Positions 55,401-62,523 of a stretch of 62,523 nucleotides of DNA are shown in pieces (the stretch's first letter is position 1; each line of letters opens with the position of its first letter). The DNA lies in IMG/VR virus record IMGVR_UViG_3300027969_000104, positions 1-62,523 of that record; one strand, written 5' to 3'. The notes under the pieces are model-generated. The model was not told where the DNA came from and did not search any database. It saw only the letters and a list, made by a program, of their open reading frames with translations. The position numbers and the translations under genes were made by a program. This DNA is from a virus.

Positions 55401-58400
55401 CATTGATGAAGCTGGTTCAGTTGATCGTTTAGCAAATCAATCTCGTTTATATGGTGTTACTACTACAACTATTGCTAATCCAATTTTAACACCGTATACT
55501 ACAATACGAATTAACAACAGTATTGTATCTGTGCCGCCATCGCCTAATGCTTCAATAAATGGACTTGTTGAGGCAATTAATCAAGCAGGAATACCAAACG
55601 TGGTGGCATTTCCTACTGTTGATTTATATTTTATTGGTGACGGAGTTACACAAACGTTCAACATTGGTTCTTTATATACTAATACTAGCTCTTATAATAC
55701 TGTTGTCTATGTAAATAATTTATTACAGTTAGTAGGAACAAATTATTCATATGATCCATCTACTGAAACTATTAATTTCTTAATTCCTCCGGCATCAAAT
55801 GAAACAATCACAGTTGTGTCTGGAAGATTAACAATATCAGTGCAAAATGCAACAGCTGGTACTAAAAATAATTTACTAACAGTATCTCCTGGGGTAACAT
55901 CTTCAGCTTTTGATACCTTAGGATTTGAAACGCTAGTGTTTACACAACAAATCTTAAGTCCTGCTCCTACATTCAATGCTCAATTTGGATCAAGTTTGAG
56001 TATTGACTCTAGTGCAATCAATTTGATTGTTGGTGCTCCTAACGGTAATGTGTATGAGCCAACAATTTTTGATGGCGGAAGAACTTACTTTGACGATAAT
56101 AGTACTATATTCTATAATCCAATTAATAACGGAGGAGTGGCATATACGTATGATTATTTCCTTAGTAGCACAAGTAATATTAACAATCCGGGAAAATTTG
56201 CGTTTGGGCAACAAATATACAATGATGTTATTGAAACTGGAAATTTTTTCGGCACATCTGTTGATTATACTAACAATACATTAATGGTGGGAGCAACTGG
56301 TGGAGTTCCTAGTAACACAACTAATTTAGGCTATGTTGTTGTGTATAATAATACTAATAATTCTCCAGCATGGGTGCCAATTCGTACACAACAACCTGTG
56401 GTTGATGTTTATGCAATTAACAATGTGTTTAGTTATAGCAGCAATCAAGCAATTGGTATTAATGATACAGTAAATGGCAGAAATCAAACTTATTTTGACT
56501 TCTTTGACCCATTACAAGGTAAAATTCTTGGCATAGCAAGAAGAAACATTGATTATATTGGAGCAGTAGATCCTGGTCAATATAATCAAGGAACTGTTCA
56601 TAATAATGGACAACCTTGGGGTGCTGAACACATAGGGCAAATTTGGTGGGATACTGACACAGTACGATTTATAGATCCTAATCAAGATGATATAGTGTAT
56701 GCTAGCCGTCGTTGGGGAACTACATTTCCTGGCAGTAGAGTAGACATATACCAATGGATTGAAAGTACAACACCACCAGCTAGTTATTCTGGTGCTGGTA
56801 CTCCATTAAGTCCTACGAGTTATACAATAGGATCAGTTCTAGGCGCAAATAACGTTTTTGTTACCCTTTATTATTTTTGGGTTAGAGATATTCCTACTGT
56901 GGCAGCAGGTTCAGGTAAAACATTGAGTACAATGGCAATATCAAGTTATATTCTTGATCCACGCAGTAGTGGATTGCCTTATATTGCTGGACTTAACTCA
57001 TCAACCATCGCTATATATAATGCTCAAAATTTATTAAATGCAACTAATACGATTTTGAATATTGGATACGATCAAAAATTAAATGATGACGTAGTACATC
57101 AAGAATATCAAATTGTTACAGATGGCATTGCTGATTCATTCCTTAATGGCAATTTATATCGTAAATTTCTAGACAGTTTATGTGGTATTGATACTATTGG
57201 TAATATAGTACCAGATCCAAGATTAAGTCCTGGCATGAAATACGGCGTTCAATTCCGTCCTCGTCAATCAATGTTTGATGATAGATTCACTGCGTTAGAA
57301 AATTATTTAACTCGTGCTAATAATGTCTTATCACAATATCCTATTACTGAAACATGTAGTTTCAATCTATTAAATGCGTCACAGCCAATTCCAGCAGCTG
57401 ATTCAGGATCATGGAATTTTCAAGTGGCTAATTTAGAAGTGCTCGGCTACCAAAATCTTGCCGGAATACCGGTGGGCTACAAGTATCTAGTACTTAATGA
57501 TAGCGATCAACAGGGCCGATGGACAATTTATACAGTTGGTGCTAATCAAACATTAACATTGACTCAAGTTCAAAGCTATGACACTTCGTTATACTGGTAT
57601 TATGTTAATTGGTATCTAACTGGTTATAATTCAAGTATTGCTCCTGTTGCTGCTGTGCAAAATTATGGTCAGTTATCTACCTTGTCTCTTACGACTGCTC
57701 CTGTTGGATCTTCTGTGCGTGTCGTTGCTAATGGTGCAGGCAAATGGGAAATTTATTTGCGTATTGGGGTTAGTCCTGCTACTGGATGGCAAAGGGTTGG
57801 TCTTGAGGATGGAACAATAGCATTTAAAGAAGAATTATGGAATTATTCTATTGGTGATTTTGGATTCGGTGCACAGACATTTGATTCTCAGTATTATGAT
57901 CAAGCACCGCAAGTTGAAACTCGTTTCATAATTCGTGCATTGAACGAAGAAATTTATATTGAAGAATTGTTACTTGAGCGTAATAGTAGTTTAATACTAA
58001 TGTTCAACTACATATATAGTGAATTTACTAATCCTTCATGGTTAATTAAAACAAGTTATGTTGATGTAAATCATAAAATACGTTCATTACTGCCGTATCA
58101 GAGTTATCTTGCTGATAATCAAGACTTTGTTCTAGATTATTTCCAAGAAGTTAAGCCATACCACGTTCAAGTGAGACAATTCAATCTAATATATACTGGT
58201 GATGATAATTTCCAAGGTGATATTACTGACTTTGATTTACCTGCGTATTGGAATACAGCATTGTCATCACCGCAATTTGTAAGTCCAATATTAACACCAT
58301 ATGATCAGGCAATAACTACTAATAGCTCATTAGCAAGTAACACAGCACCTAATGCTCAGATATGGTTAACGCCAAGCTTATATAGTCAATGGTTTAACAA

Positions 58401-61400
58401 TTATCAGTTAAATGTACAAGGAGTAACTGTTATTAATCCTGGAACTGGTTATACTTCAGTTCCTGTTATAACTTTTGGTACAATTTGGCAAGCCAATACA
58501 GCTTATTCACTTGGTCAACAAGTTTATTATGATAATAATTTGTATACTGTTACTGTTCCTGGCACCTCTGGATCAGTTGAACCGACATTTACATTTGGTT
58601 CATCGTTAGATGGTAGTGCCACTCTTACATATGCTGGATACCCTGCTACTGGCAGCTGTATTATTAATACTTATGGTGGTATTATTTCAATTACGATAAC
58701 AAATCCAGGTAAAGGTTATATCACTGATGCCACTGTGAACATTACAGGGGGTGGATTACCTAGTATTACTATATCATGGACTGCTAATTTATCAGTAGTT
58801 TCAAATAGTTATATCATTACTCCTACAAACAACATATTTCAAGTAACTGTTGCTGGAACATTAGGTGGTGTGGCCCCAGTTGGACAAGAAAATCAAACTA
58901 ATGGCACTGTACCTCTAGTATTTGTTGGTCAAATTGCCCAGGCTAAAGCAGTAATTGGTAATCCAGATGGTCATTCGTTGGTTCGTACATTTAATACTAC
59001 ATTAAAATATGATAGATATGAATATACGTCAAATATCGTTGAGTGGACAGCTAATACAACATATGAAACTGACACACAAGTACGATTTGATGATATAGTA
59101 TGGAGTGCTAATAGCACAGTAACTAGCACAGTATTTGATCCTGAGCAATGGACTCAGGTTGATGCTGGCACATTGAGTGGTGTTAATCGTACAATGGGTT
59201 ATTATGTCAGCACAGTCAATACTCCGGGATTATCTTTACCATTATTAGTAGATGGCGTTGAATATCCAGGTGTTCAAGTATCTGGATTGAATTTTAGTCA
59301 GGACACTGGATTTGATCGTGGTAACTTTGACATTAATCCTTTTGATAACTTCTCATTAGATGCTAATGGATTACCAACATATGATTTAAATGTACTTGAT
59401 ACAATTTTTGAAAGTAGTTATTTAGATCCATACTTAGGAACTCGCCCTAGCGATATTAATATTGATGGTGGTAAGTATATTGATGTGTTTGAAAGTCATG
59501 CTCCTGAAGAATTAGTGCCGGGAATAGAATTTGATACATTAGATATGCGTGTATATACCACACCCGGAGCAGATTGGGGTAGAAACGGCCATGGATTTAA
59601 CCAAGGAGTAGTTCAAGTTATATATGATAGTACTATTCCAACTATAAGTTTTGCTAATTTAGTAACTTATCCATTTGACTTAGAAATAACCAATGCTACT
59701 CAACGATATAACTTAGTTGAAGGTTTAGATTATACTGTTGATTGGCCAAATTTAACATTTACTGTGTTGTCAAGTTCTACTTTAGTAATCAACAGTGATC
59801 AACTTGGTGTTTATGTATATGAATTAGGTGGAGGCAATCAGTTATTTAAAGACACGTACTTAGGTGATGAATTCAGTGATGTATTAACAGTTCCTGTTGA
59901 GTATGATTTATTATTACCAGATGACAACGGTTTTGCTATTTTTGTTAATGGTAATTATTTGTCTAATGCTAATTATTCATATATTGCTGGAACATCATTT
60001 GGCACAACTACTATTACATTTGACAGTACCTACACTTCAATTGATTTTATTAGCCTAGTAGCAATTGGTCCCACTACGATAGATTCTGTGACTACTGAAT
60101 ACAGTTGGAGTTTGCCGATAGCACAAAGTTTTACTGTTACTACATCAGGTCAAACAGTATTTGATCTAGATCCATCAATTAGTTTGGAATATACTAATCC
60201 TGTTACTGCAATTGTTACTGTGGGCGGAGTTACCGCCCGGGGATCAGCTGGAATTCCTTATGTTGGTGATGGAAGCACTGTTGCCTACATATTGCCACAA
60301 CGTATTGGAGTTGATTCTGGAGATATACTTAAATCTAACGTAAGTGTATATATTGATGGCATATTACAAAATCCAACAACATACGATTTAGAAGTATCTG
60401 ACGGATTTAGTTCTGATAGCTCCGTTGATTATTTTTCTGCAGGCCCGTTTGATCTTGATGCTGGAGTATTATATGTATTATTAGATACTGCGCCAGCTAA
60501 TGGAGCACAAATTTACATTGCGGTTGATTCTACCGCACAATATATAATTGATCCTGATGCAATGACATTAACTTTCATTGAGAATACAGGCATAACGCCA
60601 TTTGTGGGACAAGTAATTTCAGTAACTACATTTAATGACACTCGTGAACAACGTCTATCAACTCAAATAATTGTTGGCCCAGTAGGAGAAGGTTTTGCTG
60701 TGCAAGAAGGATTTGATACTACTCTATTTGGTGATATATTTGATGGCACTATTGGTGTAGTAATACAAACTAATAATTTTGTATTATATCAAGCATATAC
60801 TGATATATCTCGTCCATGGGTTTCATTGAACGGAAGAACATTAACAGCACAATTAGATTATACTATTGAAGGCAATTTGTTAATATTGAATTCTGGAACA
60901 ATAGGTGTTGCCGATACATTAATAGTAACTAATGTGACTAATTCAGTAGTGCCATCAGCGATGGCATTTAGAATATTCCAAGATATGCGAGGAGTACAAG
61001 CAACTTATCGTATTACTCCTAATTCTACGACAGCAGTGGCACAAGAGGTAGATCAAAATGATGATATCATACATGTGGCTGATGCTAGCAGATTAAGTAT
61101 TCCTAACTTTGCTGCCAATATATGGGGTGTAGTTACTATCAATGGCGAACGAATCATGTATCGTGAAATTGATTTAATAAGCAATACTATTAGTAGTTTG
61201 CTTCGTGGAACAGCTGGAACAGCAGCGGCGTCACATAGCGTAAATGCATATGTATATGATATGGGTCGTGGTAATTTATTATCGCCTGAATTCCAGAATT
61301 ATGTTGAAAGTAGTTCTTTCTTAGGCAATGGCACAACAAGTACATATACAACAGATGTCAATGTTAACTATGCCAATTTCTGGGAAAATACAGAGCCGTT

Positions 61401-61716
61401 TGACAGTACTACGTTTGACGAGGGTGATGACACTGGAGAAACTTTATCATTTGATTATGGATTTGCTGGCAATCAAGAAGCAATTCAAGTATATGTTGCA
61501 GGAGAATTGCAAACTAGTGGATATTCTATAACAAATATAGATCCAGTTGTGGTATCGTTTAATACTCCACCAGCTGATGGATCAGAAATAACTATACTCG
61601 TGAAATTTGGGTCAACCTGGTATGCTCCCGGAGTTAATCCTCCAACCGCGTCAAATGGTGTTCCATTGCAAGAAACAAATACGGTTCCTGCTCTGTTTTT
61701 ACGGGGATTAAATTAA
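46408..61716 (+). CDS. Giant multidomain virion protein (5102 residues)
   Basis: 5102 residues, about a quarter of the window. Residues 1-150 (VDFLPEIFQTPVNTQFLTAT, DQLIQEPKYKQTQGFIGR) look like a baseplate anchor known from other T4-like phages. A cupredoxin-like part lies near 205-300 (PTLTLIRGNTYVFNL). Two Ig-like repeats lie near 560 and 870 (YNGNYTVLDCTTTSV and YNGNYIVTACTTFSV). Three CBM5/12-like modules lie near 2057, 4027 and 4211 (WQPYTKYTKGEMVLYKNTYW). FG-GAP propeller blades lie between ~2465 and 3300 (IFIGAPNATSNG, LIVGAPNG). At least eight 'VyVNg-xxL-xxG-xdY' beta modules are spread from 1107 to 5026. Probably a long baseplate-attached arm that binds glycans; gp7-like position inferred. 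The start overlaps the gp6 stop. Confidence 0.82.
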   Translation: MAAKIRSVDFLPEIFQTPVNTQFLTATLDQLIQEPKYKQTQGFIGRKVGPGVIPSDGYVIEPNATRNNYQLEPGVVSIDPITLKINDAITYPGIINALNTQGGITEQADRLFESEYYTWDPFVDFDKYNNYSQYYWLPDGPDLVTVAPTSIPTEQTFNVTRSNGAYTFTDYSGNNPALTLVRNGKYKFVIAQNTPATIEYRVTNRGTSSWTINSVANPTLTLIRGNTYVFNLVQTVNLAFYIKTQPSFGTTNLWSDGVTNNGAGEGLVTFTVPQNAPDTLYYSNDLEFNLRGQFDIISAEPGTGPDFWIQSAPGVDGKLPSSRNISSRDVLGVSNNGTDLGTVTFNVPDVSAQNFYYSMPYIGYPTATTGVVDLICDNIQFDQINGITVEQFLATYPDGIDGITNLNGRTLVFPTQSSDPAPGGWYNVQPFDPLLTGQNFQVGSYDTTGFAEAIPITDPAVQASLWQIQYVNKGGVDFIQLNSIFSIADLTQFIVSFGSQYVNTQWYKNSSGFFTQMPLLTAALPRLYYQDSEDPSIFGVINLIDGNINPSIPALAISGLSASGTEVTLSFSEQTSAPYSIGSTIIVSEITPTGYNGNYTVLDCTTTSVTYASTYTGTYSTGGVINSVSINSYINVETDILGQLNYTSPNGITFTNGLKIIFKGNVFPTSYVNNTYYVQGVGSGIKLILASNLIAVEPYANDDSGQPVVPDYITISIASLDLNPWTRSNRWFHVDVIDAAAAYNNVTPSYTGLQRAARPILEFRAGTKLFNFGTEGLPAVNVIDFTQTNALLNVNGQLGYGVNGYEFVQGSLVIFAADSNADVRNQIFTVNFIVPDPETTTVPIIDLVPTSYSPVSFNQTTVCLNGLTLPVTSASGTGTSVTLNFTPRSSIPYVVGQSISVSEILPASYNGNYIVTACTTFSVSFASNTTATYISGGTIGVQGQSFYYNGTTWVDSQQKNSVNQAPLFDVFDSSGYSFSDSTIYPSSNFTGCKLLSYAENPNNPVDSVLGIPLDFYGINNIGDILFTNNLYTDTFIYTPAETSGVTVDVSSGFVYQYSDRVTFSLEIGWQIAAIPSLPRQQFQFTYDGQPLQLDIVIETTLDVPPVQVFINDVYQLPSSYTLLIDTTTNVSTITLNGTGYVDGDIIEVLAYSQQVSEYGFYEVPVNLENNPFNGNSKQFSLGTVRQHYATICQNLVDLNGPINGRNNTRDLGNISPYGQLILQQSSPLTLAGFFLRNINYDIFASLEYNSREYIKYKNKLLTEVTRLDLNGSETVPQILDLVIYRITKSLTSSDSFYWSDMLPVGTNYTTTTTTVNPITTQTFNTTQVYDFKSSNYLGLLVYVNNVLLLRGTEYTVSTDAAKLTILISLNIGDVVTINEYPTTVASWCPNTPSKMGLYPKYTPSIYVDDTYLEPTVVIQGHDGSITIAFGDIRDQVLFEFEKRIYDNIKVDDNPIPLSTDQVNPDFYPAQTTALLPGYFRKTPYTYQEINQIMNEDFLSWVGQNKLNYTTQDYIASNPFTYNYSQAANRIDQAAFLQGNWRGIYRYFYDTETPNSTPWEMLGFTEEPAWWIIRYGPAPYTSGNTVLWDDLEAGIVSNPAGPYILPEYIRPGLASIIPAGPEGELLSPIDCIVGLNDPYGFKQSWAAGDGGPVQASWWNSSSYPFAIMRLLALTKPAQFFSLFADRDLYRYNTTLGQYLLNNRYRLDAAGVQVYGDGVSKASYINWIVDYNQRSGVNSTKKLTEALANLDVRLCYRMASFSDPAYVRLFTERSGPNSTNNSLEIPSSSYELLFYKNQPFGQITYSSVIVQVEQLENGGIGYGVYGYSNVQPYFDILVSSPVGAYQTLTAGNTTVQIPSQYTDNIRQIPYGYVFTSPSSVCDFLLSYGAYLESQGLIFSDRYNGYTLDWKQMAQEFLYFGAQGWQPNTMINLNPSATTIVASRPVSIVDTIASVTPENMLLDQNRFALDVSNMVVNRINNLFSVTTTTGQTINFLTLKFTNYEDMIVLNNTTQFNDLIYDPITAARQVRLTLIASTSTEWDGQLNAQGFILNLNNVKEWQPYTKYTKGEMVLYKNTYWQALIIVDPSEVFNYANWIKSDYQAIDNGLLPNLANKANQLVDTYNVYQANLTSDNDLFAFGLIGFRPRPYMTNMNLNGVTQVQLYQQFIGTKGTVRAAEIFNLANLNAKESGDYNVYENWGILAGTYGAQANKSFVEFQLNEAKLSYNPSTIQVINPGQTSDANQTLYLDNLWKESFNITSTDILPTIYENGSLPAALPSAGFVCLEDVDITVFSLKDPTDIDKNIDNIGIGTYIWIAKINTHDWGVYRVAGVPGNITQISNNLNDTSIVQFNAYHGLSVADLIIVKYFDDEVNGVYRVLAVPTPTTIIVAFSFNNYNVSTITGSGLAFQLQNARVKQASDISTLPYVNSLIPGEKAWVDNDGTGHWQTVEKQNVFGTDLVIRPGFTANARYGASVAQAESGVAALVGAPGTNRILTYFRGVISYYQYNDSLALGAIDTDNFGNTISFGNSDWAIAGANTSLSNMGYAAVIYRNPNVNSFSITQLLVPPDQNFDPIGFGTSGAISKDEQWMYIGAPGANVVYAYEKVVVEDQSVSYSTIFSVLSYNYSSEIQINYLYPNQLLVTLNNDVLAEGIDYILDQNNVILTYIPGNEQTLLISRNTSTILDVQRYDGIEQDSSSGIGFGAVFTIYNSRGIYTANLTANGEGYNVGDTLLIYGTQLGGTSPANDLEITVTSVLSSGQLFGFNISGTGVYSNSVFALNTSLYNATSIETFAVTVNQDFQRPYFDYTFDPTTTELTFITIPPENAVITVTTPTYWQYVTNITSPSSLEGDNFGSSVSTTTDGSQIFIGAPNATSNGIDNAGVVYAFDRSVVRFIVSNPDQMTYDIPGTINSPISVNVNEIFLLSTSQSLNGQYSISGNTVTFVNITFNYGDIIEFGTNQFVQIQELVSSTENESANFGSAMDVCPLSCSLYIGAPFDSTYIDEAGSVDRLANQSRLYGVTTTTIANPILTPYTTIRINNSIVSVPPSPNASINGLVEAINQAGIPNVVAFPTVDLYFIGDGVTQTFNIGSLYTNTSSYNTVVYVNNLLQLVGTNYSYDPSTETINFLIPPASNETITVVSGRLTISVQNATAGTKNNLLTVSPGVTSSAFDTLGFETLVFTQQILSPAPTFNAQFGSSLSIDSSAINLIVGAPNGNVYEPTIFDGGRTYFDDNSTIFYNPINNGGVAYTYDYFLSSTSNINNPGKFAFGQQIYNDVIETGNFFGTSVDYTNNTLMVGATGGVPSNTTNLGYVVVYNNTNNSPAWVPIRTQQPVVDVYAINNVFSYSSNQAIGINDTVNGRNQTYFDFFDPLQGKILGIARRNIDYIGAVDPGQYNQGTVHNNGQPWGAEHIGQIWWDTDTVRFIDPNQDDIVYASRRWGTTFPGSRVDIYQWIESTTPPASYSGAGTPLSPTSYTIGSVLGANNVFVTLYYFWVRDIPTVAAGSGKTLSTMAISSYILDPRSSGLPYIAGLNSSTIAIYNAQNLLNATNTILNIGYDQKLNDDVVHQEYQIVTDGIADSFLNGNLYRKFLDSLCGIDTIGNIVPDPRLSPGMKYGVQFRPRQSMFDDRFTALENYLTRANNVLSQYPITETCSFNLLNASQPIPAADSGSWNFQVANLEVLGYQNLAGIPVGYKYLVLNDSDQQGRWTIYTVGANQTLTLTQVQSYDTSLYWYYVNWYLTGYNSSIAPVAAVQNYGQLSTLSLTTAPVGSSVRVVANGAGKWEIYLRIGVSPATGWQRVGLEDGTIAFKEELWNYSIGDFGFGAQTFDSQYYDQAPQVETRFIIRALNEEIYIEELLLERNSSLILMFNYIYSEFTNPSWLIKTSYVDVNHKIRSLLPYQSYLADNQDFVLDYFQEVKPYHVQVRQFNLIYTGDDNFQGDITDFDLPAYWNTALSSPQFVSPILTPYDQAITTNSSLASNTAPNAQIWLTPSLYSQWFNNYQLNVQGVTVINPGTGYTSVPVITFGTIWQANTAYSLGQQVYYDNNLYTVTVPGTSGSVEPTFTFGSSLDGSATLTYAGYPATGSCIINTYGGIISITITNPGKGYITDATVNITGGGLPSITISWTANLSVVSNSYIITPTNNIFQVTVAGTLGGVAPVGQENQTNGTVPLVFVGQIAQAKAVIGNPDGHSLVRTFNTTLKYDRYEYTSNIVEWTANTTYETDTQVRFDDIVWSANSTVTSTVFDPEQWTQVDAGTLSGVNRTMGYYVSTVNTPGLSLPLLVDGVEYPGVQVSGLNFSQDTGFDRGNFDINPFDNFSLDANGLPTYDLNVLDTIFESSYLDPYLGTRPSDINIDGGKYIDVFESHAPEELVPGIEFDTLDMRVYTTPGADWGRNGHGFNQGVVQVIYDSTIPTISFANLVTYPFDLEITNATQRYNLVEGLDYTVDWPNLTFTVLSSSTLVINSDQLGVYVYELGGGNQLFKDTYLGDEFSDVLTVPVEYDLLLPDDNGFAIFVNGNYLSNANYSYIAGTSFGTTTITFDSTYTSIDFISLVAIGPTTIDSVTTEYSWSLPIAQSFTVTTSGQTVFDLDPSISLEYTNPVTAIVTVGGVTARGSAGIPYVGDGSTVAYILPQRIGVDSGDILKSNVSVYIDGILQNPTTYDLEVSDGFSSDSSVDYFSAGPFDLDAGVLYVLLDTAPANGAQIYIAVDSTAQYIIDPDAMTLTFIENTGITPFVGQVISVTTFNDTREQRLSTQIIVGPVGEGFAVQEGFDTTLFGDIFDGTIGVVIQTNNFVLYQAYTDISRPWVSLNGRTLTAQLDYTIEGNLLILNSGTIGVADTLIVTNVTNSVVPSAMAFRIFQDMRGVQATYRITPNSTTAVAQEVDQNDDIIHVADASRLSIPNFAANIWGVVTINGERIMYREIDLISNTISSLLRGTAGTAAASHSVNAYVYDMGRGNLLSPEFQNYVESSSFLGNGTTSTYTTDVNVNYANFWENTEPFDSTTFDEGDDTGETLSFDYGFAGNQEAIQVYVAGELQTSGYSITNIDPVVVSFNTPPADGSEITILVKFGSTWYAPGVNPPTASNGVPLQETNTVPALFLRGLN

Positions 61717-61753
61717 GATAAATAACTGTAAGTTTTTACTCAGTTATAAATTT

Positions 61754-61761
61754 AATAAATA
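61754..61761 (+). promoter_or_regulatory. Late-box-like AATAAATA before the distal genes
   Basis: AATAAATA, then AAGAACA, then ATG at 61769. TATAAATT (61745) and GATAAATA (61717) lie just upstream, so which of these, if any, is active is uncertain in this AT-rich gap. Confidence 0.3.
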
Positions 61762-61768
61762 AAGAACA

Positions 61769-61906
61769 ATGCAAAATACAACATCTAACCAGAAACAAAC
61801 TAATCCTAGTAAACAGCCTACCGATACTGGATCTGTTGCAGTGGAAGCTTTTGTAAAGATATTTGATCCAAAAACACGAAAAGTATTCGTAGAGCAAAAA
61901 TCATGA
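61769..61906 (+). CDS. Small protein, 45 residues, coupled to next gene
   Basis: ATG at 61769, stop TGA at 61904-61906, overlapping the next start as ATGA. The sequence begins MQNTTSNQKQTNPSKQPTDT (polar, disordered) and ends with a folded-looking VEAFVKIFDPKTRKVFVEQ. That end recalls the start of the next protein (GFIKITDAVTGEVLIDKKN), so the two may share a small beta motif. Unknown function. The tight overlap is the main support that it is translated. Confidence 0.55.
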   Translation: MQNTTSNQKQTNPSKQPTDTGSVAVEAFVKIFDPKTRKVFVEQKS

Positions 61907-62508
61907 TACAAACAGGTTTAGCAAAAATTGAAGGATTTATTAAAATTACAGATGCTGTAACAGGCGAAGTTTTAATTGATAAAAAGAACGCTATAAATTA
62001 CGAAAATATTTCAATTGCAATGGCAAACGCCTTAGCTGATCAAGGTACCGGCTGGATTTATACTATGGCTTTCGGCAATGGTGGCTCAGCAGTAGATCCC
62101 ACTGGTGTTATCACATATCTTCCACCTAATGTAGTAGGACAAAACGCTAGTTTGTATAACGAAACATATGCTCAGGTAGTAGATCAAAATTCATCTGATA
62201 ATTTAGATCCTGCTAATAATAACATGACAGTATTACATACTTCAGGCAATCCGTATACTGATATATTAGTATCATGTTTATTAGATTATGGTCAACCAGC
62301 CGGGCAACAAGCATTTGATAATAGTACCAATTTTAATGGTGAATATGTATTTGATGAATTAGGATTACAGTGCTGGAATGGTTCTTCCACTGATTTGTTT
62401 CTAATTACTCATGTTATTTTTCACCCAGTACAAAAGAGTTTGAACCGTCAAATACAAATTGATTATACTTTACGAATTCAAACTCTAACAAACTTAAGCG
62501 CCGCATAA
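61903..62508 (+). CDS. Virion protein of unknown function
   Basis: 201 residues, complete within the window. AKIEGFIKITDAVTGEVLID, NYENISIAMANALADQGTGW and IYTMAFGNGGSAVDPTG form an N-terminal part seen in structural proteins encoded near baseplate and fibre genes of large phages. The C-terminal LFLITHVIFHPVQKSLNRQI is beta-rich. No enzyme motif is visible. It begins inside the stop of the 45-residue gene and closes the plus-strand structural block in this window. Structural role inferred from context. Confidence 0.65.
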   Translation: MIQTGLAKIEGFIKITDAVTGEVLIDKKNAINYENISIAMANALADQGTGWIYTMAFGNGGSAVDPTGVITYLPPNVVGQNASLYNETYAQVVDQNSSDNLDPANNNMTVLHTSGNPYTDILVSCLLDYGQPAGQQAFDNSTNFNGEYVFDELGLQCWNGSSTDLFLITHVIFHPVQKSLNRQIQIDYTLRIQTLTNLSAA

Positions 62509-62523
62509 ATATGTATATATTAA

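Noticed and set aside
61724-61745. Hairpin after the giant gene as terminator
   Set aside because: The stem is AT-rich with a bulge, and no T run follows; it also overlaps promoter-like boxes.

Overview
The window is part of an AT-rich genome of a T4-like tailed phage (contractile-tail myovirus). The case rests on recognisable T4 families: major capsid gp23, scaffold gp22, prohead protease gp21, portal gp20, baseplate gp26, gp51, gp53, gp25 and gp6, a gp5-like spike, the recombination pair gp46/gp47, and the late sigma factor gp55. T4-type late promoters (TATAAATA and close variants) sit before many of the structural genes. No tRNA, integrase, CRISPR array or bacterial housekeeping gene was seen. 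The host cannot be read from the sequence. The long Gly-Asn repeat fibres resemble those of aquatic T4-like phages, and the two cell-wall hydrolase domains suit a Gram-negative host.

Layout. 1-6953 (minus): fibre and virion-surface proteins, led by a very long 17-residue-repeat fibre that runs off the left edge. 7092-12798 (plus): a TPR-glycosyltransferase, a 1251-residue fibre with a YadA-head-like module, and a LamG-like protein, closed by a terminator. 12888-13565 (plus): a probable ADP-ribosyltransferase. 13552-14361 (minus): an HNH/NUMOD3 homing endonuclease. 14507-20561 (minus): the head module gp23, gp22, gp21, an acidic core protein, a small core protein and gp20. 20580-28187 (minus): two paralogous tape-measure-like giants, one carrying a GH19 hydrolase domain and the other an M15 peptidase domain. 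28214-29259 (plus): gp26 followed by a gp51-like frame reached by a probable -1 ribosomal frameshift. 29260-29965: an ORF-free, GC-richer, hairpin-rich stretch and the remnant of a GIY-YIG gene. 29966-34176 (minus): GIY-YIG endonuclease, gp46, gp47 and gp55 behind a host-type promoter. 34293-62508 (plus): a baseplate operon, a long gp6, a 5102-residue giant virion protein and two small distal genes.

How it works together. gp55 is expressed early from a sigma70-type promoter and directs late transcription. The head genes build and mature the capsid. The gp26/gp51 products probably act with the tape-measure-like proteins during tail assembly. The baseplate operon encodes hub and wedge, and the fibre genes give host recognition. 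The spike protein shows no lysozyme domain, so wall digestion may have moved to the tape-measure proteins. Several late promoters lie only 5-7 nt before the start codon, with no ribosome-binding site, which predicts leaderless late mRNAs. That pattern, the gp26/gp51 frameshift and the structured ORF-free block are the observations most worth following up.
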